64,000 nt of DNA from Bacteroides uniformis (GTDB lineage: Bacteria; Bacteroidota; Bacteroidia; Bacteroidales; Bacteroidaceae), in contig NZ_CP102263.1 of assembly GCF_025147485.1 (NCBI RefSeq), forward strand, positions 447,501 to 511,500, read 5' to 3'. Each line of letters begins with the position of its first letter. The first letter of the stretch is position 1. Shown in pieces: positions 29,885 to 38,695 of this stretch. A program made the translations under genes and the position numbers. Under the pieces are notes generated by a model, which saw only the letters and a program-made list of their open reading frames with translations, did not search any database and was not told the DNA's origin.

Positions 29885-31525
29885 ATGCCCTCATCCCCCA
29901 AGAACTATCCCTTCTACAACTGGGTACCTAAGCCGGTAGGTATCATCATCCTATTCGTATTCTTTTTGCCGATACTGACTGTAGGCGGTACCTACTCGGT
30001 GGCAAGCACCGAAATGATGAGCGAACTCGGCATCATTTCCGAGCATATCCAGTTTGCCAACTTCGCCACTTCCATTGGCATGGCAGCATTCTGCCCTTTT
30101 CTGTATAGGCTGGTAGTCATACGCCGGCAGAAAATGATGTGCCTGGCAGGATTCTCCCTGATGTACATCTTCAGCTATATCTGTGCCAAGACAGACAGCG
30201 TTTTCCTGCTGGCACTATGCAGCATCTTTATGGGATTCCTACGAATGGTGCTGATGATGGTCAACCTCTTCACCCTCATAAAGTATGCAGGGCATATCGA
30301 GGCGTACGACAAAATTACACCCGGCAACGAGCCCACAACTGACGAAGGCTGGGACAAGCTGGACATCGAACGGAGTGCGGCACAACCCGCCATCTATCTA
30401 TTCTTCATGGTACTGGGGCAATTGGGAACCTCGCTCACCGCCTGGCTCGCTTTTGAATATGAATGGCAGTACATACACTACTTTATGATGGGGCTACTAT
30501 TACTTTGCATCCTCATCACCTTCATTACTATGCCTTATCATAAATATACCACCCGCCGTTTCCCCATCAACTTCAAGCAGTTCGGCAATGCCTCCATCTT
30601 CTGCATCACACTAGCCTGCATTACCTACGTGCTTACTTATGGCAAAGTGCTCGACTGGTACGATGACCCAACCATACAATGGGCCACAGTCTGCGCCATC
30701 ATTGCTGGCGGCATATTTCTCTATATCGAGTCTACCCAGCGCAATCCTTACTATCAGCTCGATGTATTCAAACTGCGTACCATCCGTATGGGTTTCCTAT
30801 TCTATTTTCTGTTAATGGTACTGAATTCCAGCGCCATGTTTGTCAATGTATTCACGGGCATAGGCATGAAACTGGACAACTTTCAGAATGCCACCCTGGG
30901 CAACTGGTCCATGCTGGGCTACCTCATCGGCGGTATAGCCACTATCTGGCTCAGCGTAAAAGGCGTACACTTCAAATATCTCTTTGCCGCCGGTTTCCTT
31001 CTATTGGGGCTTTCCGCCATGTTCATGTATTTCGAGGTACAAGGTGCAGGACTGTACGAACGGATGAAGTATCCGGTCATCATCCGCTCCACCGGCATGA
31101 TGTTCCTCTACTCGCTGATTCCAACCTACGCCACCCAACGCATGCCTTACAAATATCTTTCTTCCTGGATATGTACCATGATTACCGTACGCATGGTATT
31201 GGCTCCCTGCATCGGAGCCGCACTCTATACGAATGTGCTGCAAGAACGCCAGCAGCACTACGTCACCCGCTATGCACAGAATGTAGACATGTTGCACCCC
31301 GAAGCGTCCGCCTCGTTTACCCAAACCGTACAAGGCATGCAATATCAGGGAAAAAGCAAACAAGAAGCAATCAACATGGCTGCCATATCCACCAAAGGAC
31401 GCATCCAGGTGCAGGCCACCCTCTCTGCTGTAAAGGAAATGGCAGGATGGACACTCTATGCCTGCCTGATTTGCATGATATTTGTGCTTGTCGTGCGGTA
31501 TCCTAAACGAAAATTACTAACTTAG
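29885..31525 (+). CDS. MFS drug exporter, DHA2/EmrB-like
   Basis: 546 residues, about 14 membrane helices, beginning after a short cytoplasmic N-terminus (PKPVGIIILFVFFLPILTV). A charged loop of about 45 residues (EAYDKITPGNEPTTDEGWDKL) interrupts the helices around residue 140-170, and a second hydrophilic region with coiled helices lies near 450-520 before the last helix. The pattern and the neighbouring adaptor and TolC identify it as the inner-membrane proton-driven pump. The canonical MFS motif A is weak, as is common in the Bacteroidetes branch. The 34-bp gap before it is an AT-rich TTAATGATTA repeat. Confidence 0.88.
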   Translation: MPSSPKNYPFYNWVPKPVGIIILFVFFLPILTVGGTYSVASTEMMSELGIISEHIQFANFATSIGMAAFCPFLYRLVVIRRQKMMCLAGFSLMYIFSYICAKTDSVFLLALCSIFMGFLRMVLMMVNLFTLIKYAGHIEAYDKITPGNEPTTDEGWDKLDIERSAAQPAIYLFFMVLGQLGTSLTAWLAFEYEWQYIHYFMMGLLLLCILITFITMPYHKYTTRRFPINFKQFGNASIFCITLACITYVLTYGKVLDWYDDPTIQWATVCAIIAGGIFLYIESTQRNPYYQLDVFKLRTIRMGFLFYFLLMVLNSSAMFVNVFTGIGMKLDNFQNATLGNWSMLGYLIGGIATIWLSVKGVHFKYLFAAGFLLLGLSAMFMYFEVQGAGLYERMKYPVIIRSTGMMFLYSLIPTYATQRMPYKYLSSWICTMITVRMVLAPCIGAALYTNVLQERQQHYVTRYAQNVDMLHPEASASFTQTVQGMQYQGKSKQEAINMAAISTKGRIQVQATLSAVKEMAGWTLYACLICMIFVLVVRYPKRKLLT

Positions 31526-31562
31526 CAGACAATTTTCGGTACAACCTGTAATTTTGTCTGTT

Positions 31563-32429
31563 ATGGATACTCAACAAGAACGTTTATCCCACTTGGACCG
31601 CGCATTGTCCAACGGAGAAAACATTTGTAGTTCAGAAGGTATGCTCTGCTCCTTCCCTGCCTCCTTGAAGAAACCTTTCATGATTAATGGAGCAGGACTG
31701 ATGGTCTGCCGCCAGGGCAACTTCACCTTTTCGCTCAACATGAAGGTATTCTCGGCCCAGGCAGGCGAAACAGTTTTCATTCCGGAAGATTCCCTCTTCC
31801 AAGTGCTGAGCGAATCGGAAGACCTGCAACTATTCATATTCATTTACCAGATAGAACCGATAAGGGACATCATAGGCAATTCAGTGGCAACCATGTACCT
31901 ATACATGCAGCTCCGGACCGAACCATGCTACGTATGGAACACCGGAGACGAAGAAGAAGTCCTGAAATACATGTCCTTACTGGACAATACCCTGCACTTA
32001 GACAACAACACCTTCAACGACAACGAACAAAGGCTGCTTCTGCTGGGACTCACATACCGCATCTGTTCCATTTACAACCGTAAACTGATGAACCTTAAAA
32101 CAACGGTTGGCCACAAACATGAAATTTTTATCCGGCTGATTCAGTTGATAGATGCACACTACACGGAAGAACGCGGTGTAGAGTTTTATGCAGACAAACT
32201 CTGCTTATCACCCAAATACCTCTCTGCACTATCCAAGTCCGTCTGCGGATTCACCGTGCAGGAACTGATATTCAAATCCATCATCCGCAAAAGCATCTCA
32301 CTACTCAAGAACACCCAGAAAAATATCCAGGAAATCGCCGATTTCTTCAATTTTCCCAATGCTTCTTATTTTGGTACATTTTTCAAGAAACAAACAGGCA
32401 TGTCTCCGCAACAGTACCGCAAAAAATAG
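31563..32429 (+). CDS. AraC-family transcriptional regulator
   Basis: 288 residues from the ATG at 31563 (a TTG three codons earlier is also in frame). The N-terminal half is a cupin-like sensor (MVCRQGNFTFSLNMKVFSAQAGE, with FIPEDSLFQVL). The C-terminal 100 residues hold two AraC helix-turn-helices: VEFYADKLCLSPKYLSALSKS and IQEIADFFNFPNASYFGTFFKK, followed by the GMSPQQYRK signature. It is last in the efflux operon, 37 bp after the MFS gene, so it probably controls that operon itself. Its stop lies 6 bp from the stop of the convergent histidine kinase with no terminator between. Confidence 0.92.
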   Translation: MDTQQERLSHLDRALSNGENICSSEGMLCSFPASLKKPFMINGAGLMVCRQGNFTFSLNMKVFSAQAGETVFIPEDSLFQVLSESEDLQLFIFIYQIEPIRDIIGNSVATMYLYMQLRTEPCYVWNTGDEEEVLKYMSLLDNTLHLDNNTFNDNEQRLLLLGLTYRICSIYNRKLMNLKTTVGHKHEIFIRLIQLIDAHYTEERGVEFYADKLCLSPKYLSALSKSVCGFTVQELIFKSIIRKSISLLKNTQKNIQEIADFFNFPNASYFGTFFKKQTGMSPQQYRKK

Positions 32430-32435
32430 AAAACG

Positions 32436-33875
32436 TTACGCTTTCAACCGGATAACGAAGCGGCTCCCCTTACCCAGCTCACTCTGAACAGTCAGTGTAC
32501 CGCCATGCGCTTCCACAAAGTCTTTCGAAATGGAAAGTCCTAAGCCACTACCTTGCACTTTAGTGCCCGGCACTCGGAAATAACGGTCAAAAATGCTCTG
32601 GTGATAACGCGGGTCGATACCTTTTCCAAAATCCTGCACATACATTTCCACAAAATCCTCGTCATGCTTGGCGCCGATAACCACCCTCCCGTTCTCTTTG
32701 GAATAGCGGATAGCATTACTCAACAAATTGGTGAGTACCCAAGCAATCTTTTCGCTATCGACAAACAATTTAGGCATTTTTTCTTCCGGATACTCCACTT
32801 CTATCTGAATGCCGAATTTATCAGCCTGTACCTGATTAGCCTTGATGGCATACTCTATCAGTTCAATGGGCTTTGTTATTTTAGGCATCATCTGCAGTTT
32901 ACCGGCTTCTACCTGCGTCATGTTCAGTAGTTCTCCGGTAATCCCAAGAAGGCGATCAGCATTTTCCTTAATGCTGTTCGATAATTGCTCCTGCTCGTCG
33001 TTCAACACCCCTACCCGTTTGTCCTCCAACAACTGCAGACTCATCAGAATAGCGGATATAGGCGTTTTCAGTTCATGAGAAATAGTCGAGATAAAAGTAG
33101 TCTTGGCACTATCCAATTCTTTGAATTCTGTAATATTTTTCAGTAAAATCACATCGCCAAGATTATGAGGTTCGTCATCATCAGCCTCTGCATTTATAAT
33201 GGTAATGTAAGAAGCTTTAAAGTAACTCTCCTTATTGTCTGCATAAATCTTCAACGGTTCTTTCTTTTCACCCGGATTTACCAATTCACGAACTAAACGG
33301 CGGAGCAAATCATTCTTCAAAGAAAGCTCCTCAGCCGAACGGCGAATTACCTCTTCCCGTTTTAAATTCAGCACAGTTAAAGCCTCATTATTGATAAAGA
33401 GAATTTCCCTATTACGGTTCAAACCAATAATAGGTTCATCAATACTATTCACAATAGCCTCAAGAAATTTCTTAGCAGAAAGTATGTCGTTCAGCGTACT
33501 GGCGCGATACTCCGTCAGTCGTTCCGCCATCCGATTAAAACTATCAGCCACTTCACGAAATTCCTCGCGTCCACTCATATCCAGACGTTTCTCATAATTA
33601 TGGTTCGCTATTTCAAGAATCCCACGCGTCAGTTCTTGAATAGGTTTGCTGATGGAACGGGGAAGCCATACCAACAATATGATACTGGCAAAAATACATA
33701 CCCCACCTATCACAGAAATCCAGAGCAATGCACGTTGCAATCCCGGTACAGCAGCAGGACTATCCGGCTCTGTAGCCGTCAGTATCTGTAGATTCACCAC
33801 AGAAAGAGCAACCAACAAAATAATCATTCCAGCCAATACCCCTACGCTGAGTATCAATTTTGTACGAATATTCAT
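32436..33875 (-). CDS. Membrane sensor histidine kinase of the Kdp region
   Basis: 479 residues: membrane helix 1 (about 8-30), a very short periplasmic loop, helix 2 (about 48-70), HAMP (about 70-125), PAS (about 135-245, SIDEPIIGLNRNREILFIN), HisKA with His267 in ISTISHELKTPIS, and a HATPase with NLLSNAIRYS, DFGKGIDP and GSGLGLSI. It is complete and catalytic. It lies 20 bp after the KdpD-like sensor at the end of the kdp operon, so it probably supplies the kinase half missing from that protein. Its likely partner is the NtrC-type regulator at 40887, which has the only receiver domain in this region. Confidence 0.92.
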   Translation of the reverse strand: MNIRTKLILSVGVLAGMIILLVALSVVNLQILTATEPDSPAAVPGLQRALLWISVIGGVCIFASIILLVWLPRSISKPIQELTRGILEIANHNYEKRLDMSGREEFREVADSFNRMAERLTEYRASTLNDILSAKKFLEAIVNSIDEPIIGLNRNREILFINNEALTVLNLKREEVIRRSAEELSLKNDLLRRLVRELVNPGEKKEPLKIYADNKESYFKASYITIINAEADDDEPHNLGDVILLKNITEFKELDSAKTTFISTISHELKTPISAILMSLQLLEDKRVGVLNDEQEQLSNSIKENADRLLGITGELLNMTQVEAGKLQMMPKITKPIELIEYAIKANQVQADKFGIQIEVEYPEEKMPKLFVDSEKIAWVLTNLLSNAIRYSKENGRVVIGAKHDEDFVEMYVQDFGKGIDPRYHQSIFDRYFRVPGTKVQGSGLGLSISKDFVEAHGGTLTVQSELGKGSRFVIRLKA

Positions 33876-33895
33876 AATGTTCCTAAGAATTAATA

Positions 33896-35017
33896 TTATG
33901 CAAGTATAATCAAATCTATGTTTACTTGTGCCAAATCACGCACAAATTTTCGGTATTTCAATATCATGAACAATGATTTCGGAAAAGAAAGTGACGGACT
34001 TCCCATGCAGACAGTTGTTATCTGTTTCTCCCTACAAGTATCAACAATGCTTCCCAGCACATCCGGCGATTGCACCTGAACGACCTCCCCTCCCAGTTCG
34101 GTCACCAATTTGAAGTGGTTCAATAAATACCTTTGATTTGCCAGACCGATGCGGTCAGTACTTTCTCTGGGAGTCTGCACATAAAGGGCAACAAACGAAG
34201 TATTGTAGCGGGTTGCCAGACGTGCAGCTTTACGAATGATGCGTCGTGGTGTTTTCTCGTTGCTGCTGATACATGCCAGAAATCTCTCATGACGGACTCC
34301 CACACTGGTAACCACTTCATTCTCCACTTTCTTTTCCACCCGTAAAGCCACCTCTTTTAAAGCCAGTTCACGTAATTGGAGAATATTTTCCGTTTTAAAG
34401 AAATTGTTCAAGGCAGTAGAGACCTTTTCCGGCTTGTAAATTTTTCCAGCTTTCAGACGGGCTATCAATTCTTCCGCAGTCAAGTCAATATTCACCACCT
34501 CATCTGCCTCTTGCAAAACGCTATCGGGAATACGTTCCTTCACCTCAATACCCGAGATGCCTTGTACTTCTTCATTGACACTCTCAATGTGCTGGATGTT
34601 AACGGCAGAAATCACATTGATACCCTCATCAAGCAAATCCATCACATCCTGCCAGCGTTTCTCATTCCGGCTACCTTCCACATTGGTATGTGCCAGTTCA
34701 TCCACCACTACTATCTCAGGGTGTATCTGGATAATGGCATCCAAATCCATTTCTTCCAGCTCTTTTCCTTTATAGAATATCTTACGACGAGGAACAACGG
34801 GCAATCCTTCCAACATAGCATCCGTACCGGCACGCCCGTGTGTCTCTATATAGCCTATCTTCACATCTACTCCGTTGTCAAGTAACTCGTGTGCTTCCTG
34901 AAGCATACGATAAGATTTACCTACACCAGCAATCATGCCGATGTAGACTTTGAACTTGCCACGCCGCGACTTTTTAATCAAATCAAGAAAATGCTGTACG
35001 CTTTCTTCCCTACTCAT
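33896..35017 (-). CDS. kdpD: KdpD N-terminal sensor protein (no kinase domain)
   Basis: 373 residues from the ATG at 35017. It contains the KdpD domain with Walker A GMIAGVGKS (27-35) and Walker B VVVDELAHTN, then a USP-like domain (about 240-370, RFLACISSNEKTPRRIIRKA, TTVCMGSPSLS). A full KdpD (about 890 residues in E. coli) continues with four membrane helices, GAF and kinase domains; here the protein stops after the USP region. The kinase domains sit in the separate gene at 32436. The split matches other Bacteroidetes and is not a fresh frameshift, because the downstream kinase has its own membrane anchor, HAMP and PAS. It likely senses K+ or c-di-AMP via the USP domain (known for other KdpD proteins). 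Confidence 0.9.
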   Translation of the reverse strand: MSREESVQHFLDLIKKSRRGKFKVYIGMIAGVGKSYRMLQEAHELLDNGVDVKIGYIETHGRAGTDAMLEGLPVVPRRKIFYKGKELEEMDLDAIIQIHPEIVVVDELAHTNVEGSRNEKRWQDVMDLLDEGINVISAVNIQHIESVNEEVQGISGIEVKERIPDSVLQEADEVVNIDLTAEELIARLKAGKIYKPEKVSTALNNFFKTENILQLRELALKEVALRVEKKVENEVVTSVGVRHERFLACISSNEKTPRRIIRKAARLATRYNTSFVALYVQTPRESTDRIGLANQRYLLNHFKLVTELGGEVVQVQSPDVLGSIVDTCREKQITTVCMGSPSLSFPKSLFMILKYRKFVRDLAQVNIDLIILA

Positions 35018-35129
35018 TTCTTCTGTTTTTTTACTTGTCTTATATATGCCATATAACCCGTAACGATCATCACGACCGCCACGGGCATCCAACACTAATT
35101 CATGAGTTCTAAAGTTATATCTAAATAAA

Positions 35130-35885
35130 TCATGGCCTTAAAGTAAAGCCGAATACCAGATGTGCATCTTCCATACGAGGGTTCCAAATGGCTTGTGCAA
35201 ATACAGGTATTGAGAAACTGTCAGTAATCTTGATTTCCGTAATACCTTTCAGTGCCACATTGGTTACGGCAAATCCACTGTTAGGAACACCATATACTCC
35301 TACCCCAGCTTCATAAGGCAGAAATCCGCAAGTCAGGTTCAAATCTACAGACTTAACACTGAACGGATAGTTGAATTCAACATACGAAGAATAATTCTGC
35401 CTGCCTTTGTCATCTTTGTCAGCTCCGGCAAACATTGTGTACCAAGCGATTGACAAAGGGAACTTTTCAACCGGCAATGTATAGGCTAATCCCGCTTCAA
35501 AGTGATGAGCTGTTTCGTGACTCTTAAAATTAAAATACTTTCTTGCTCCTTGTCCGCCCCACCACAAGCTGGCAACAGAAAAAGTTAGACCTGATTCTCC
35601 CAAAGCATAGGCAGCCGTCAAATCAATCTCCTTAGCCGCAGCCCCTTCTCCTGAAGAAACTCCGTCAAAATCGGTAGAGCCCCATGCCGTCAAAGAAAAA
35701 TCACCGACCCCAAAACCCAAAGTGGGCTGAAAACTGACTCCCGTCTGGTAAAAGCCGCGCCAAACATAAGAACTGACTAAATCACCTTGTATTGTAAATT
35801 CCTGAGCTTGCACTTTGCCGGTTCCCATAAAACAAGCAGCTACCATACTCGCAAAAACTAGAATTGATATTTTTAAACTTTTCAT
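35130..35885 (-). CDS. Outer-membrane beta-barrel protein in the kdp operon
   Basis: 251 residues from the ATG at 35885. Signal peptide cleaved near GKVQAQEF. The rest alternates in barrel-like strands (SSYVWRGFYQTG, FSLTAWGSTDFDG, LTFSVASLWWGG, HHFEAGLAYTLP) and ends HLVFGFTLRP. This is like the TorF or MltA-interacting-type 12-stranded family found in Bacteroidetes. Its position between kdpC and the KdpD-like gene suggests a role in letting cations through the outer membrane or in sensing. The function is inference. A large inverted repeat (35926-36002) lies in the leader before it. Confidence 0.75.
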   Translation of the reverse strand: MKSLKISILVFASMVAACFMGTGKVQAQEFTIQGDLVSSYVWRGFYQTGVSFQPTLGFGVGDFSLTAWGSTDFDGVSSGEGAAAKEIDLTAAYALGESGLTFSVASLWWGGQGARKYFNFKSHETAHHFEAGLAYTLPVEKFPLSIAWYTMFAGADKDDKGRQNYSSYVEFNYPFSVKSVDLNLTCGFLPYEAGVGVYGVPNSGFAVTNVALKGITEIKITDSFSIPVFAQAIWNPRMEDAHLVFGFTLRP

Positions 35886-35925
35886 ATCCAACTATTTATT
35901 TACCATTACTAATCAATCGTTGAAA

Positions 35926-36002
35926 GGCAGGAAGGAAGTTTCGGCTCCCCCTGTAAAATGACAGTCTTTCGCTGCCTGAACAGAAATACTTCCGCTCCTG
36001 CC
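35926..36002 (-). repeat. Inverted repeat in the kdpC-OMP spacer
   Basis: In the minus strand GGCAGGAGCGGAAGT pairs with ACTTCCTTCCTGCC across about 48 nt (13 of 15 matches). Inside is a second small stem CTGT/ACAG. The spacer from kdpC stop to the OMP gene is about 146 bp. It could be an attenuator or an RNA-processing and stability element setting the expression ratio. There is only a TTTC after the stem, so it is not a strong terminator. Confidence 0.55.
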
Positions 36003-36031
36003 CATAACACATGACAAACACAACTAAAAAA

Positions 36032-36604
36032 TTATTTATTCTGATCGGCTTCTTCTAATGCAATGTTCAGTTCCAGCACATTGACAGTTTCCGTACCAAA
36101 CACCCCCAAAAAGGGTTTGCTGATGTTCTTGTCTACAATGGCTTTCACTTCAGCCTCGTTCATGCCACGTGCCTGAGCCACACGCTTCACTTGTACATAA
36201 GCACAAGCAGGTGTGATATGTGGGTCTAGACCGGAACCACTGGCGGTTACCATTTCAGCAGGCACATCCTTGCGGCTCAGATAAGGATGATGTACCAGAA
36301 AAGTATCGATACGGGCTTCCACTTCTGCCAGGTATTCATCGTTCGTAGGCCCCTTGTTACTACCACCCGAAGCATCGGCTGTATAATCACCCGCAGACGG
36401 GCGTCCCCAAAAATAAATATCTTGCGTAAACATCTGGCCTACATTGGCAGCACCTACCACTTTACCATTGAGGGTTGCCACCTCTGCATTTCCCTTGTTG
36501 GGACCGGCGAACTGTGCAAATATCCACAAGACAAGGATATAGAACAGAGAGAAAAATATGCAAAATGCAATTGTTATTTTAAATGATTTCCAAAGAGTTT
36601 TCAT
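36032..36604 (-). CDS. kdpC: Potassium-transporting ATPase KdpC subunit
   Basis: 190 residues from the ATG at 36604 (a TTG start three codons earlier is possible). One N-terminal membrane helix (about 10-32, ITIAFCIFFSLFYILVLWIF) is followed by a periplasmic region with the hallmarks YFWGRPSAGDY, SGSGLDPHITPACAYVQVKRVA and AEVKAIVD. KdpC is the single-span stabilising subunit of the Kdp complex. It starts 12 bp after the kdpB stop. Confidence 0.97.
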   Translation of the reverse strand: MKTLWKSFKITIAFCIFFSLFYILVLWIFAQFAGPNKGNAEVATLNGKVVGAANVGQMFTQDIYFWGRPSAGDYTADASGGSNKGPTNDEYLAEVEARIDTFLVHHPYLSRKDVPAEMVTASGSGLDPHITPACAYVQVKRVAQARGMNEAEVKAIVDKNISKPFLGVFGTETVNVLELNIALEEADQNK

Positions 36605-36616
36605 TTTATCCAAGTT

Positions 36617-38665
36617 TTAAAAAAACAGACTAACTATCATATCTATCAGTTTGATGCCGACAAACGGAGCGATGACACCGCCCACACCATAAATCAGCAG
36701 GTTGCGACGAAGCAATGCACTGGCACCGATTGGCTTATACTGAACACCTTTCAAAGCCAACGGAATCAAGATAGGAATGATGATAGCGTTGAATATGACA
36801 GCCGAGAGAATGGCCGTTTCAGGGCTATACAGTCCCATAATGTTCAGAGGAGCCAACTGAGGGATGGCTACCATAAACAAAGCAGGGATAATGGCAAAGT
36901 ACTTGGCAACGTCGTTCGCAATGGAGAAGGTAGTCAACGTACCGCGTGTCATCAACAACTGTTTGCCAATCTCCACAATTTCAATCAGCTTCGTCGGGTC
37001 GTTGTCAAGGTCCACCATATTACCGGCTTCTTTGGCTGCCTGCGTACCGCTGTTCATCGCCACCCCCACATTAGCTTGTGCAAGGGCGGGAGCGTCGTTT
37101 GTACCGTCACCCATCATAGCCACCAGCTTACCGGCCTGCTGTTCTTTTTTAATATATTCCATCTTGTCTTCCGGCTTGGCTTCAGCAATGAAATCATCCA
37201 CTCCAGCTTTCTCTGCGATGTATTTGGCTGTCAAAGGGTTGTCACCGGTCACCATCACAGTTTTCACACCCATCTTGCGAAGACGCTCAAAACGTTCCTG
37301 AATACCCGGTTTGATAATATCCTGCAACTCGATTACCCCGGTAACCCTCTGATTGACACATACTACCAACGGAGTTCCACCGTTGCTGGTAATTACAGCA
37401 ATCACCTCTTCAATCTCTTTCGGGAACTTGTTTCCGGCATTTTCCACAATCTTGCGAATAGCGTCGAAGGCGCCTTTACGTATCTGAGTACCATCCTGCA
37501 AATCCACACCCGAACATTTTGTTTCGGCTGTAAACTTAATCATATGAGCACCGGTAGTATTCAAATCACGCATACGATGACCGTTTTCACGTCCCAGTTC
37601 AATGATAGACTTACCTTCCGGAGTCTCGTCAGAAAGTGAGGACAACAAGCAAGCCTCTACGAACAAATTCTCGTCAACACCCGAAGCCGAATGAAACTTA
37701 GTAGCTTTACGGTTACCGATTGTAATGGTGCCAGTCTTGTCTAGCAACAAGGTATCAATGTCACCGGCTGTTTCTACCGCCTTACCGGATTTGGTGATTA
37801 CATTAGCGCGCAAAGCACGGTCCATCCCAGCAATGCCGATGGCAGAAAGCAGTCCGCCGATAGTAGTCGGTATCAAGCAGACAAACAAAGAAATGATGGC
37901 TGCAATGGAGATATAAGTTCCCGGATGGTCGATATTCGTATAGTCGGCCATAGGAATCAACGTCACACATACAATGACGAATACCAAGGTGAAACCGGCC
38001 AGAAGAATAGTCAATGCTATCTCGTTCGGAGTCTTCTGGCGAGTAGCGCCTTCTACCAAAGCAATCATCTTGTCAAGAAAGCTCTCACCCGGTTGCTGCG
38101 TCACCAATACCTTGATTTTATCAGAAAGAACTTTTGTACCACCAGTTACGGAACTCTTGTCACCACCGGCCTCACGGATAACCGGAGCAGATTCACCGGT
38201 AATGGCACTTTCGTCAATGGAGGCCAAACCTTCCACAATCTCACCGTCGGCAGGAATCGTATCTCCTGCTTCACAAATAAAATAGTCACCTTTCTTCAAA
38301 CGTGAACTGCTAACGGTATGGATTTTACCGTCAACCAACACTTTAGCAGGAGTCTCTTCACGGGTTTTACGCAAACTGTCAGCTTGGGCCTTACCACGAG
38401 CTTCAGCGATGGCTTCAGCAAAATTAGCAAACAGTAACGTCACAAACAAGATGATGAATACCAATAAATTATATCCGAATGCTCCATATTCCGAAGTACC
38501 CAATGAAAGGAAACAGACAATCAGCATGACGACTGTTACGACTTCCACCGTAAACATAATCGGATTCTTTATCATCACCCGTGGATTCAGCTTCACGAAT
38601 GATTGCTTCAAACTTTCCATTACTTGCTCCTTCTGAAACAAAGAAGCTGATTTATTATCTTTCAT
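36617..38665 (-). CDS. kdpB: Potassium-transporting P-type ATPase KdpB subunit
   Basis: 682 residues. Actuator motif TGES at 156-159, phosphorylated Asp309 in DKTGT, nucleotide-binding residues near KGAFDAI, hinge [10 protein letters not shown] and [15 protein letters not shown]. About seven membrane helices, as in other KdpB proteins. It hydrolyses ATP to drive K+ that enters through KdpA. The Ser of the TGES motif is present, the residue whose phosphorylation inhibits E. coli KdpB when K+ returns. Start ATG is 30 bp after kdpA. Confidence 0.98.
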   Translation of the reverse strand: MKDNKSASLFQKEQVMESLKQSFVKLNPRVMIKNPIMFTVEVVTVVMLIVCFLSLGTSEYGAFGYNLLVFIILFVTLLFANFAEAIAEARGKAQADSLRKTREETPAKVLVDGKIHTVSSSRLKKGDYFICEAGDTIPADGEIVEGLASIDESAITGESAPVIREAGGDKSSVTGGTKVLSDKIKVLVTQQPGESFLDKMIALVEGATRQKTPNEIALTILLAGFTLVFVIVCVTLIPMADYTNIDHPGTYISIAAIISLFVCLIPTTIGGLLSAIGIAGMDRALRANVITKSGKAVETAGDIDTLLLDKTGTITIGNRKATKFHSASGVDENLFVEACLLSSLSDETPEGKSIIELGRENGHRMRDLNTTGAHMIKFTAETKCSGVDLQDGTQIRKGAFDAIRKIVENAGNKFPKEIEEVIAVITSNGGTPLVVCVNQRVTGVIELQDIIKPGIQERFERLRKMGVKTVMVTGDNPLTAKYIAEKAGVDDFIAEAKPEDKMEYIKKEQQAGKLVAMMGDGTNDAPALAQANVGVAMNSGTQAAKEAGNMVDLDNDPTKLIEIVEIGKQLLMTRGTLTTFSIANDVAKYFAIIPALFMVAIPQLAPLNIMGLYSPETAILSAVIFNAIIIPILIPLALKGVQYKPIGASALLRRNLLIYGVGGVIAPFVGIKLIDMIVSLFF

Positions 38666-38695
38666 ACCTATGAAATTACTTTTTACAAACTACTA

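Noticed and set aside
33896..35017. KdpD broken by a frameshift
   Set aside because: The following kinase has its own start, two-helix anchor, HAMP and PAS, so the split is architectural.
35926..36002. c-di-AMP riboswitch controlling kdp genes
   Set aside because: The element is inside the operon, downstream of kdpC, and I do not see the two-fold symmetric ydaO-type core.
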